From JAHIJO01 sp964486075 (GTDB lineage: Bacteria; Verrucomicrobiota; Kiritimatiellia; JAAZAB01): a stretch of DNA of 64,000 nucleotides. The position numbers were made by a program, and so were the translations under genes. Positions within the stretch are counted from its first letter, which is position 1. The number at the start of each line of letters is the position of its first letter. Shown piece after piece: positions 19,001-26,086 of this stretch. The notes under the pieces are model-generated. The model did no database searches, was not told where the DNA came from, and saw only the letters and a program-made list of their open reading frames with translations. The DNA lies in the NCBI GenBank assembly GCA_964486075.1, contig CAZALU010000003.1:1-64000 (forward strand), read 5' to 3'.

Positions 19001-21628
19001 CTTAGCGGAGAGCTGGCCTGGCGCCGCATTACAGCGCTCGATGCCCGCAACGGCAGCATGACCTGGTCGCGTCCATTGAACTACCTGCGCCGCCCGCTAA
19101 TCGTGGGCGACCGCCTGATCGCCGAGCCCCGCGCGGTCAACCTCTTCACGGGCAAGACCATCATGCGCACACACCCCATAACGGATCAGCCCTCGCCGTG
19201 GGAGTTCCTCAGGCCCGGCCACTGCTGCAGCATTGCGTCCGCATCGGCGCACACCATGTTCTATCGCTCCTCTTGGACCGCCATTTATGACCTGGACGGC
19301 GACAAAGGGGTGCGTTTATTCGGTGGCATTCGCCCGGGATGCTGGCTCAATATGATTTCCGCCGGCGGCATCATGGTCATGCCCGACAGCAGTTCGGGCT
19401 GCACGTGTTCGTATCCGATCAGGTGCTCTTTGGCCATGATCCACAAGCCCCACCGCCGCGCCCAGGACTGGACCGTATTCATCACCCACGGGCCCATGAT
19501 GCCCGTGCGCCGCCTGGGAATAAACTTCGGCGCGCCGGCCGATTGGCGCGACGACAACGGCGACCTGTGGCTGGGATATCCGCGCCCTAACGCAATCTCC
19601 GATATCGGCTATGGACGCTACGGCCTCAACCTGAACCTGCACACCGAGATAAGCGCCGGCCAGGGATACGCTACGCGCCCAGCCGAATCGTTGCCCGACA
19701 ACGAGGCGCGCCAGATGGCGTTGTTCCGGGACGATTGCCGGGGCCTGCTCAACTGCGAGGTGCCGCTGATCGACGATATGGCTGGACAGATGCCCGCCCA
19801 CTACACCGTCCGGCTCGGGTTTTGTGCGCCGATAGGCGACATGCCCGGCAGCCGCGTTTTTGACGTGTACTTGCAGGATCAGCTCGTAGTAACCCAACTC
19901 GATGTGCTGGCCACTGCCGGCGGACCGAACAAACCGCTGTTCAAGGAAATCAAGAACGTGCCAGTGCAGAACAGCTTGCGGGTGCGGATGGCGCCGCATG
20001 ACCCAGCCCACCTGGAGCATCCCGAACGCAGCACGCTTATAAGCTATATCGAGGTCCTGCGCGAAGATCCTCTCCCGGCAGCGTCCGCGAATGCACCCTC
20101 GCCCATCTCGGCGCCGCAAGCCGCCGCCTTGCTCAAGGCCGCGCACAACGCCCAGACCAACGGCCAGACTGAGACGGCTCTAGCCCGTTACCACGAGTTC
20201 CTCGATTCCAAGCCCGACGCCACGAACCGCGCCGCCGTCTTCATGGCCCTGGCCGAAATCGGGAGCTCGGAATCGCTGCGCTACGTACTCGAAGAGTGGA
20301 ACAGAGCGGCCTACCCCATCCTGGACGAATACCGGAACCAGGCGCCCGATGCGCTGCAGTCGTCGATGAACCTATTCTTGGCGATCATTGCCAACCCGGC
20401 GCTCACGCGCAGTGACCGGATCAAGCCGCTGAATGCGCGGGTCACAAAGTTCCTTACTCAATTGCCCACCAGCCTGTTTCGTATGCAACTGATCGAGTTA
20501 TGCGGATCGGATCGGCGGGCGATTCCTTTTCTGAATGCCATGGCAGATATCGCAACCGACCACGAGGAGGCGCTCGCTACCCGGCGCGCACTACTCAGCC
20601 GATGCCTGCGCTACGATCCGGCCCTGGCACTCGAGACGCTCGAGGCCATGTTGAAGCTGGAACAGAACCCGGCTTTCATACAAAAACTTCAATCCGCGCA
20701 TATGATGCTCTTGGGGCGACTGGGGCATCGCGACGCCCTGGCGGATTTGCGCAAGCAGCTCCTGGCCGAGCATAGCCCGGCCATCTATCGTTCGATCGCG
20801 TTGGATACGATTGAGCAACTAATCGCGAGCAGCGAACCGCAACTTGCCCTCGAAGCGATAGAGGACCTGCAGCAAGGCAAAGATAACGACGCCTTCATCA
20901 AAACCTTCCTGCTTAACCAGAAGGCCAGCTGTCTGCGCGCGTTAGACCGCGCTGCGGAAGCCTCCACCATTGAGACACGGCTGGCGTCCGCGCCCGCCGC
21001 ATCCTGGATTAAATTCATAGCGAACAAGGGCTGGACAGGACAGCCCTGCCCGCTCGGAGTGTCGCGCACAGGCGTTATTGCCGCAGCCAAGACTCCCCCG
21101 CGCATCGACGGCAAGCTTGATGATGAATGCTGGCAATCCGCTGCGCTATACTCGGGGTTCATCGGTAACGACAACACCGCCCCAGTGGAGCCGCAGACAC
21201 TGATCGCGGTGCGCTACGACCGTGATAATCTCTATGCCGCCATCCTGGCGGTTGAGACGGACGGCTCATCCATCCAGATCAACAAGGAAGCCATCTGGGA
21301 AGGCGACAGCATCGAATGCTTTATTTGGGACGAAGCCGGCACCAACGAATACGGACAACTGCTGGTGTCGCCGGCTGGCGACGTTTCGCAGGCGCGCACG
21401 TGGCAGGGCACCGTAACCGCCGCCGCCAGCTCAAACCAACTGGGCTGGATTGTCGAAATACAGATACCAGCCGCATCCATTGGTCGTACAGAATTCAAGC
21501 CGGGGACACAACTGCGCATCAACATTTGCCGCAATAAGAGCCAGCCCTTGTTCCAGTACCAAACCTGGTCGGACGTGGGTCATGCATTCCATAACAAGAC
21601 CCGGTTCGGTGTTTGGCAGTTCGAATAG
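16055..21628 (+). CDS. Giant exported PQQ-type beta-propeller protein with methyltransferase-like insert and CBM9-like C-terminus
   Basis: 1857 aa. Signal peptide about 1-42 (VLLLFSSIAAWASA). First propeller about 43-450 with blade motifs such as DWPMFRHDAARSGG, VRALDAASGQLLWRY and IYIKALDPKDGSVLW. Residues about 466-605 resemble a class I methyltransferase Rossmann fold (RNAGEGRLAYELA, QIVALEQD, NLIVSD, LLRPDGG). A second propeller (about 615-1130) follows with VAYDAYNGSVLWRREIP, LFAMSVQTGEVLWQYRG and VLALDAATGRILWQQ. A helical repeat-like region spans about 1370-1650, and the last ~190 residues form a CBM9/DOMON-like sandwich (PRIDGKLDDECWQSA, EGDSIECFIWDE, WIVEIQIPAAS). AAAGGAAAAG precedes the ATG. 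Likely periplasmic or surface; role unknown. Confidence 0.85.
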   Translation: MKRSDVSGHYSCRTRRLALLKRGAVLLLFSSIAAWASAGDWPMFRHDAARSGGTEDALPAQPALRWIFKSAHPHEPAWPMPAEELPRVHADNAPHAIAAGGRIFFGSPVDNSVRALDAASGQLLWRYTTQGPVRFAPAFHEGRVFFGSDDGWVYCVTADSGALIWRHRAGPSGEKVLGNGRMVSLWPVRTSVLVDGGQALFGAGVFPNDGIYIKALDPKDGSVLWQNDRIGDLPYELSYGGISPFGYLAASADLLFVPSGRAMPAAFARRDGSFRYYANTGGKNGGSWAMVDGNNLIAGVDASGIPLKMIYDATTGSRRGQALPWNPPLDLVASSQGGCFALGPKGIVAVTRAAWEKWMAQPPSGAAALRPPESGIIWQRPTNGICALIATRNLLVAGGDGFVAGLDPASGLETWRADVDGHAFGLAASDGRLIVSTDKGSIYGFGTPTATPATNAPVITRQPYPEDDLVARYKAAADSIVHTADIRQGYALVRNAGEGRLAYELAMRTELQIVALEQDTNKVALARTYLDNAGLLGSRIVVEPWDPADLPSYFANLIVSDASVQSPADEDLPEAYQRLLRPDGGAAMLRRTDQGTAAWEKVVRGKLEGAGEWTCLYANPANTACSDDQLVKSPLGTLWYGHPGPEDMVDRHSRPVSPLFMHGRLFVQGENIIVAYDAYNGSVLWRREIPGAVRVRADVDGSNLAVTDDSLFVAAGEQCHRLDPATGKTLHTYTVPPAADGSPGRWGWLAAVSGTVFGITAQPMTNEYAAIWTKLVDSVTQTWKKESDWPIEWNAEARKQYKAFVAKHKLPDNEARMELHRDGTLWHSMTRFPSWYSRVSAEEALTSALMAGDTLFAMSVQTGEVLWQYRGDRIANIAVAMADGILYCLDTATDAAARAQVSNDITRLKAEGIYEPVPDDEQSAATMADVRTVLALDAATGRILWQQAHDFTGCGGDKLGLAYKDGVLLCYGNFSNHDTGFFLSGELAWRRITALDARNGSMTWSRPLNYLRRPLIVGDRLIAEPRAVNLFTGKTIMRTHPITDQPSPWEFLRPGHCCSIASASAHTMFYRSSWTAIYDLDGDKGVRLFGGIRPGCWLNMISAGGIMVMPDSSSGCTCSYPIRCSLAMIHKPHRRAQDWTVFITHGPMMPVRRLGINFGAPADWRDDNGDLWLGYPRPNAISDIGYGRYGLNLNLHTEISAGQGYATRPAESLPDNEARQMALFRDDCRGLLNCEVPLIDDMAGQMPAHYTVRLGFCAPIGDMPGSRVFDVYLQDQLVVTQLDVLATAGGPNKPLFKEIKNVPVQNSLRVRMAPHDPAHLEHPERSTLISYIEVLREDPLPAASANAPSPISAPQAAALLKAAHNAQTNGQTETALARYHEFLDSKPDATNRAAVFMALAEIGSSESLRYVLEEWNRAAYPILDEYRNQAPDALQSSMNLFLAIIANPALTRSDRIKPLNARVTKFLTQLPTSLFRMQLIELCGSDRRAIPFLNAMADIATDHEEALATRRALLSRCLRYDPALALETLEAMLKLEQNPAFIQKLQSAHMMLLGRLGHRDALADLRKQLLAEHSPAIYRSIALDTIEQLIASSEPQLALEAIEDLQQGKDNDAFIKTFLLNQKASCLRALDRAAEASTIETRLASAPAASWIKFIANKGWTGQPCPLGVSRTGVIAAAKTPPRIDGKLDDECWQSAALYSGFIGNDNTAPVEPQTLIAVRYDRDNLYAAILAVETDGSSIQINKEAIWEGDSIECFIWDEAGTNEYGQLLVSPAGDVSQARTWQGTVTAAASSNQLGWIVEIQIPAASIGRTEFKPGTQLRINICRNKSQPLFQYQTWSDVGHAFHNKTRFGVWQFE

Positions 21629-21813
21629 AGAGCGGTGCGGGCCAGGGTCGAATGTTTTTTTCGCTAGAGGCGGGTATGCCTGGGGCCTGAGATAACGGTT
21701 GCGCGCGGTGGAGGTCCTAATCATTGTTTAGCTAAACTCCCACCACCGATTGGCGCTGGAGGGTTCGCCGAGTAGTTACGATTATTTATGTACAACGAGG
21801 CGCGCGGACCGGG
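21629..21813. other. Convergent intergenic region with short palindrome
   Basis: 185 nt between the propeller gene and the toroid gene on the opposite strand. It holds the perfect palindrome GTTTAGCTAAAC (21726-21737) and a T-run near 21653 (gtttttttc) that could help termination of the + strand transcript. Confidence 0.35.
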
Positions 21814-23397
21814 CTACGGGGCATATAACTGCTGTTGGTAGGACGGCAGGATTCGATAATAGACCATCAGGGTCAACGCGCCCAGCGCCGTACTGTACAC
21901 GGAACCCGTTTGATCCAGGAGCCAGCTTCCATCTTCGCTCTTCGCCGGCGAAGACCAGCTGCCGTCTGGATTTTGATTATTCACAAAAGCCTTGGCGAAC
22001 ATATTATTCCACGCTTGCCAGTCTGCCTTGCCCGTGGTGTTCCCCGGAATGCCCTGGCCTTGGAATATGGCCTGGGTTGTGTAATACCATCTATACAAAG
22101 GCCAGCCGCCCGGCTTCAGCCAATCACAGCCGATTTTTCGCAAGTAGCCTCGCCCGCCCCTGGCTTCCATGGATGCACCCTCTCCCAGGAACTCCAGGCA
22201 TAAGGTTCCCACTGCGGTCATCGATGCGTTGCCGCCTCCGGTCGTCCTGGCATTGCCGGTCACGGCATAGGTAAACGTCCCGACGGCGTCCTGAGTGGCG
22301 CCCAAAGTTGTGATGCCCATTTGCAGCTTGCCGGACGCCGCCCCGGTTCTGGAGTCAAAATACTGCAACTTGAACGCGGCGGCTGCCTTGCGCAGGCATT
22401 CGTTTAACTCGGGATGCGCGCAACCCGCGCACTGGGCGGCCTTCAAGGCTTGAATCTGCCAGCCCATCACCGATGTGTCGCGGCGTTTATCGTGCGCATA
22501 ACCATAAGTCCAGCCCCCGTTGTCCTGCTGCCCATTGATGATGATTGCCGCCGCATTTTCCATGGACTCCCGTAAAAAAGGGATTTGCGTCAAGGCGTAG
22601 CCTTCGCTCACGGCGTATGCCGCAATCGCGTGGGCATAGGAATCTTTGCTAAACGCCCCATTGGGCTGCTGAAATTCTATCAGCCAGCGCAAACCATCCC
22701 GCAACGTTTCGCCATAGCGCTCGGAATTCAGCGTTTCGCCATGCGCCAGAAAAGTCAGCGCCGCCAGACCGGTAAAGGCTACGTTATTGCGGTCGCGCAC
22801 GTTGTGCCAGGACCCGTCCGGCTGTTGATGATTTTTCAGCCATTCCAGGGCCCGCAGCACCGCCCCCTCGGTTAGGTTCCCCTTGCCCTCGGCATACTTG
22901 GCCAACCCTGCGGCCCGGCCCTGTGCGCCCCGCCCGGCAAACAGCCCCTTGAATACCAAAGGGCTCGCGGCATCGCTGTCGAATGGCACGGCGAAATCCA
23001 TTACGTCGTCGAGCGAGGTGGATGGACTATCGCTTTCCGCGTATTCCAGCGCGGCGGCCGGAGAGGCGATGGCGTCCTGCGGCGAAGCGACATCGGGGAT
23101 TTGCACATCTTCCGGAATCGATTGCGGTTCCGGCGGCGTGAATTCTTCGATCAGTTGCATTTCCTCCGGCTGCACCATGGTGACCGTGATCTCTTCCTGC
23201 GGGTTCTCCCCGGTATCGATGACCACCAGCAGGAGTAAAATTATCACCAGGACATGGATCAACGCTGAAACCGCGGGACCGTAAAGGCGCTCAAGCTGCA
23301 TCTGCCGGGTAATCTGCTTCTTGGCGAAAGCCGCAAAGGTGCTCGATTCCCGCAATTCGCCAACAGTCGGATTGGGCTGAAGCTCGTTGCTTGGCAC
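21814..23397 (-). CDS. TonB-like transducer fused to squalene-cyclase-like toroid (module B effector)
   Basis: 527 aa, GTG start after AAGGAAA. Residues 1-40 are cytoplasmic; a single transmembrane helix (41-60) carries Ser44-x3-His48, the SxxxH motif shared by TonB and TolA. Directly after it ITVTMVQPEEM mirrors the start of TonB's periplasmic linker, followed by an acidic, proline-containing linker (83-140). Instead of a TonB C-terminal domain, residues about 177-515 form prenyltransferase/squalene-oxidase repeats (LRALEWLKNHQQPDGSW, GLRWLIEFQQPNGAFS, RRDTSVMGWQIQALKAAQ). No DxDD cyclase motif is seen. It is the last gene after ExbB-ExbD-ExbD. Predicted inner-membrane-anchored, toroid in the periplasm. 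Confidence 0.85.
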   Translation of the reverse strand: MPSNELQPNPTVGELRESSTFAAFAKKQITRQMQLERLYGPAVSALIHVLVIILLLLVVIDTGENPQEEITVTMVQPEEMQLIEEFTPPEPQSIPEDVQIPDVASPQDAIASPAAALEYAESDSPSTSLDDVMDFAVPFDSDAASPLVFKGLFAGRGAQGRAAGLAKYAEGKGNLTEGAVLRALEWLKNHQQPDGSWHNVRDRNNVAFTGLAALTFLAHGETLNSERYGETLRDGLRWLIEFQQPNGAFSKDSYAHAIAAYAVSEGYALTQIPFLRESMENAAAIIINGQQDNGGWTYGYAHDKRRDTSVMGWQIQALKAAQCAGCAHPELNECLRKAAAAFKLQYFDSRTGAASGKLQMGITTLGATQDAVGTFTYAVTGNARTTGGGNASMTAVGTLCLEFLGEGASMEARGGRGYLRKIGCDWLKPGGWPLYRWYYTTQAIFQGQGIPGNTTGKADWQAWNNMFAKAFVNNQNPDGSWSSPAKSEDGSWLLDQTGSVYSTALGALTLMVYYRILPSYQQQLYAP

Positions 23398-23420
23398 GTT
23401 ATAATTTCCTTAACCCGGTT

Positions 23421-23831
23421 TTAATTGGCGCTCAAAATCGACAAGTTAGCTAACCCGACCTTGGAGCATAAATCCAACACTTTGATCAACTGCTCATGTT
23501 GGGCCTTGACGGAGGATACGATCAGCAAGGTCTGCTTGGGGTCAGAATCCGCCAGTTTTTTCAAAGTTTTTTCCATGCCCGCCAGGGTCATGGGCGCCTC
23601 ATTTAACGAATATCTCTCGTGCGGGTAAATGTTGATGCGCAGCAGGTTGATGTTGGGCACGGCCTGGGGCGAGCGATCCTCAGCGGGCCGCGAAACATTG
23701 AGGTGGGTGAAGATATCGACGGGGTGCATGGTCATGATAAAATAAATAAACAACTGGAAAACCACGTCGATCATGGGCGCCATGGGCACCTCGGCTGCGG
23801 TATAATCACCCTGGCGGCGTTTTCTGGCCAT
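23421..23831 (-). CDS. exbD: ExbD/TolR-family protein (second ExbD of module B)
   Basis: 136 aa starting MARKRRQGDY. One transmembrane helix with the conserved proton-path Asp in PMAPMIDVVFQLFIYFIM, then a periplasmic domain whose end, VLDLCSKVGLANLSI, matches the ExbD C-terminal helix-strand. The ATG at 23831 lies 8 nt after the preceding exbD stop; codons upstream in frame overlap that gene and look spurious. It would pair with ExbB as motor component for the TonB-like toroid protein. Confidence 0.85.
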   Translation of the reverse strand: MARKRRQGDYTAAEVPMAPMIDVVFQLFIYFIMTMHPVDIFTHLNVSRPAEDRSPQAVPNINLLRINIYPHERYSLNEAPMTLAGMEKTLKKLADSDPKQTLLIVSSVKAQHEQLIKVLDLCSKVGLANLSILSAN

Positions 23832-23839
23832 GTTCTCAA

Positions 23840-24253
23840 TTACCTTTGCTTTTCTTTGATCGCCGCGAACCTGATCTGGCTTAAGCCTGCCCCCGAACAA
23901 GCGTCCAGGATCGCCTTGATATTTCCATGAACGGTGGCCTCATCCCCACGTAAGACCACCGGGATCGTGGGGCCGTATTCGGCCACCGCCTTTTTCAGGA
24001 CTTGTTTCAAAGTGCCCGCAGAAATCCAGGTTTTGGCGATAAAAATTCGGCCCTGCGCGTCGATATCGATATGGATAGTGCGCGGGTCAACATGGGCCAC
24101 CGGCGTCCCGTGCGGCGCCATGGCCAGGATGATGTCCTGACCGATCTGCTGGCTTTGCATATCCAGGGTGCAAATAAAAAAGATGAACAGTTGGAAAATA
24201 ACATCGATCATCGGCACGATGTTCATGTCGACCTTAGTGTCGATTTTACGCAT
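23840..24253 (-). CDS. exbD: ExbD/TolR-family protein (first ExbD of module B)
   Basis: 137 aa starting MRKIDTKVDM, with GAAGGACAGGGG upstream. The helix NIVPMIDVIFQLFIFFICTL keeps the conserved Asp. The periplasmic domain shows VVLRGDEATVHGNIKAILDACSGAGL, the ExbD end motif. It differs clearly from the next exbD (23421), so the pair is not a recent copy and may form a heterodimer around the ExbB pentamer. Confidence 0.9.
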   Translation of the reverse strand: MRKIDTKVDMNIVPMIDVIFQLFIFFICTLDMQSQQIGQDIILAMAPHGTPVAHVDPRTIHIDIDAQGRIFIAKTWISAGTLKQVLKKAVAEYGPTIPVVLRGDEATVHGNIKAILDACSGAGLSQIRFAAIKEKQR

Positions 24254-24292
24254 GGCTGCCCCTGTCCTTCGCCCGCTTGCCACCCGCGGGAA

Positions 24293-25126
24293 TTATTCTG
24301 CTTCCACGACTTCCACGTTCTTCAATCCCTTGGTCATCTCGAGGGTCATCGCCTCCATGTTCAAGATGATTTTCGTCGCCTTGTTTTTCAGCATGGTAAA
24401 CACGGTCAGAGCCGGCAAGGCGATCATCAGTCCGGCCGCGGTGGTCCAGAGCGCCTGCGAAATATTCAGGGCCAGCATCGCCTGCTGGGCCGCGCCGGCC
24501 TGCATCGTCGCCAGCGAATTAAAGGCCAGGATCATGCCCTGCACGGTGCCCAGCAGCCCCAACATGGGCGCGACCGCCACCTGGACGTTAATGTATAAAA
24601 CCCTTTGCATCAGGCGCTCGGTCTCGATATCCGCAGCAACGCCCACCGCGTCCTGAAGGATTTCAAAGCCTTCGCGGATATTATTAAAACCAGTCGCCAG
24701 GATGTTGGCGAACGGCGAGGGATGCTCCTGGCAGGCTTGCATGGCCAGCGCCAGGTCGCCCGTGTTCATGGCGTGGCGCACCTTGGCGATAAGTGCCAGC
24801 GGCGATATCTTGTCTTCCTTGATCCGGATAATGCCGTCGATCGACAGAGACGTGGCCGCGATCGAGGATGCCAGCAGGCCCAGCCAGATCAACACGCCGA
24901 TAAGTCCGCTGGCGAGAATCACGGAAAAAAAAGATCTATTCGGCGGCTGGGCCGTCGCAGGGTCCTGGCTGCCGACGCCGGTTGCCTGCGCCGCGATCTC
25001 ACCGACGCGCGCGGCCTGCGCTGCGCCATCCAGCGGCAGCGTCGCATCTTGCGCAAGCGATTGCTCCAGCATCAAACCTGTCACCGCCACCAGCAAGGCC
25101 GCCGTTATCCGCCATGGCTTGCTCAT
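24293..25126 (-). CDS. exbB: ExbB/TolQ/MotA-family proton channel subunit (module B)
   Basis: 277 aa, ATG at 25126 after AAAGGAAC. It has a signal-like N-terminus (ITAALLVAVTGLMLEQSLA), a periplasmic segment, then three membrane helices: about 80-100, VAVAPMLGLLGTVQGMILAF and ALWTTAAGLMIALPALTVFTML. APMLGLLGTVQGM is the family signature. An N-terminal leader before the first channel helix is common in PVC ExbB proteins. It assembles with the two downstream ExbDs. Confidence 0.92.
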   Translation of the reverse strand: MSKPWRITAALLVAVTGLMLEQSLAQDATLPLDGAAQAARVGEIAAQATGVGSQDPATAQPPNRSFFSVILASGLIGVLIWLGLLASSIAATSLSIDGIIRIKEDKISPLALIAKVRHAMNTGDLALAMQACQEHPSPFANILATGFNNIREGFEILQDAVGVAADIETERLMQRVLYINVQVAVAPMLGLLGTVQGMILAFNSLATMQAGAAQQAMLALNISQALWTTAAGLMIALPALTVFTMLKNKATKIILNMEAMTLEMTKGLKNVEVVEAE

Positions 25127-25176
25127 TTTATTGTTCCTTTCTTGGGTTGAATCGTCTGTCGTTGGCAACACACTCG

Positions 25177-25992
25177 CTATATTTTATTCCGCGCCAAAGC
25201 GGCCTCGGGGCTTTGCGGATATTCCCGCGTCACTTTGCGATACCATTCCTTGGCCCGCCCGTCTTTCATTATTTCCAATGTTTGGGCGATCTTCAGCATA
25301 GCCTGGGAAACGACCTCTTTGGGCGCGCTTTCTTTGCCGGTTTTGGCAAAGGTTACGGTCCGCAGGTAATCCATCAGCGCTTTTTCCAGGTCGCCCTGAG
25401 CCGCCTCGATATCGCCGCGCATCATTTGCGCCCTGAGCACATCGGCATGGCTGCCTTGCGCGATGGTCTGTTTTAAGATCAGTTTCAGCTTGTCATATTG
25501 TTTGGACTCCAGCAGTGCGGCATGGTAAGACCACAGCGCTTCGCTTTGTTTCTTCAGTTCCGGCGCATTGTTAAAAACAGCTTCAAAGCGGGCGATGGCC
25601 CCGGCATAATCTTTTTTGCCGGCCTGAGCCCGGGCAATCTGCATGTTGGCGATGTTGTCCCATTCCAGCCCGTAGTAATCTCTGGCTATCGTGGCGAAAG
25701 CCTTGATGGCCTCGTCATATTTGCCTTGCCCCAACAACAGCACGGCGGGGGTATAGGCTGCCGGCTGATCCGCGTGGACTTCCGTATACTGCTCCTTGGT
25801 GAATGTAACCTTGCCGCCCTGCGCCGTGGTCAAGGTCACCGAGCGATCCTTGTTCATAACAATGGTCATGCCATCCGTTTTGATTCCGCCACTATGAATC
25901 ACGTAAGGCACCGCCAAGGCCTGCATAATTCCGCCAGCCCACAGCAGCACTGGCAGGATTACACGGTTGAAGAAAAAAAATCGCGTGTTCAT
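25177..25992 (-). CDS. Exported TPR-like protein of module B
   Basis: 271 aa with a signal peptide (about 1-30, ending ALA/VPYV). A small strand-rich N-terminal part (GIKTDGMTIVMNKDRSVTL) is followed by tetratricopeptide-like helix pairs: VLLLGQGKYDEAIKAF, AQAGKKDYAGAIARFEAVF, DIEAAQGDLEKALMDYL and WYRKVTREYPQSPEAALA at the end. The ATG at 25992 has GGAGAC upstream. Between the 944-aa TPR protein and ExbB, it probably acts in the periplasm as a scaffold; it recalls CpoB/YbgF, the TPR partner of Tol-Pal (inference). Confidence 0.7.
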   Translation of the reverse strand: MNTRFFFFNRVILPVLLWAGGIMQALAVPYVIHSGGIKTDGMTIVMNKDRSVTLTTAQGGKVTFTKEQYTEVHADQPAAYTPAVLLLGQGKYDEAIKAFATIARDYYGLEWDNIANMQIARAQAGKKDYAGAIARFEAVFNNAPELKKQSEALWSYHAALLESKQYDKLKLILKQTIAQGSHADVLRAQMMRGDIEAAQGDLEKALMDYLRTVTFAKTGKESAPKEVVSQAMLKIAQTLEIMKDGRAKEWYRKVTREYPQSPEAALARNKI

Positions 25993-26086
25993 GATGTCTC
26001 CTCTGCGCCAATATGTTGTCCTGATAATGCTACTAATTAGCGGTCGATCGCACAATGGAAATATCCATGCTGACCCACCGCCTGCA

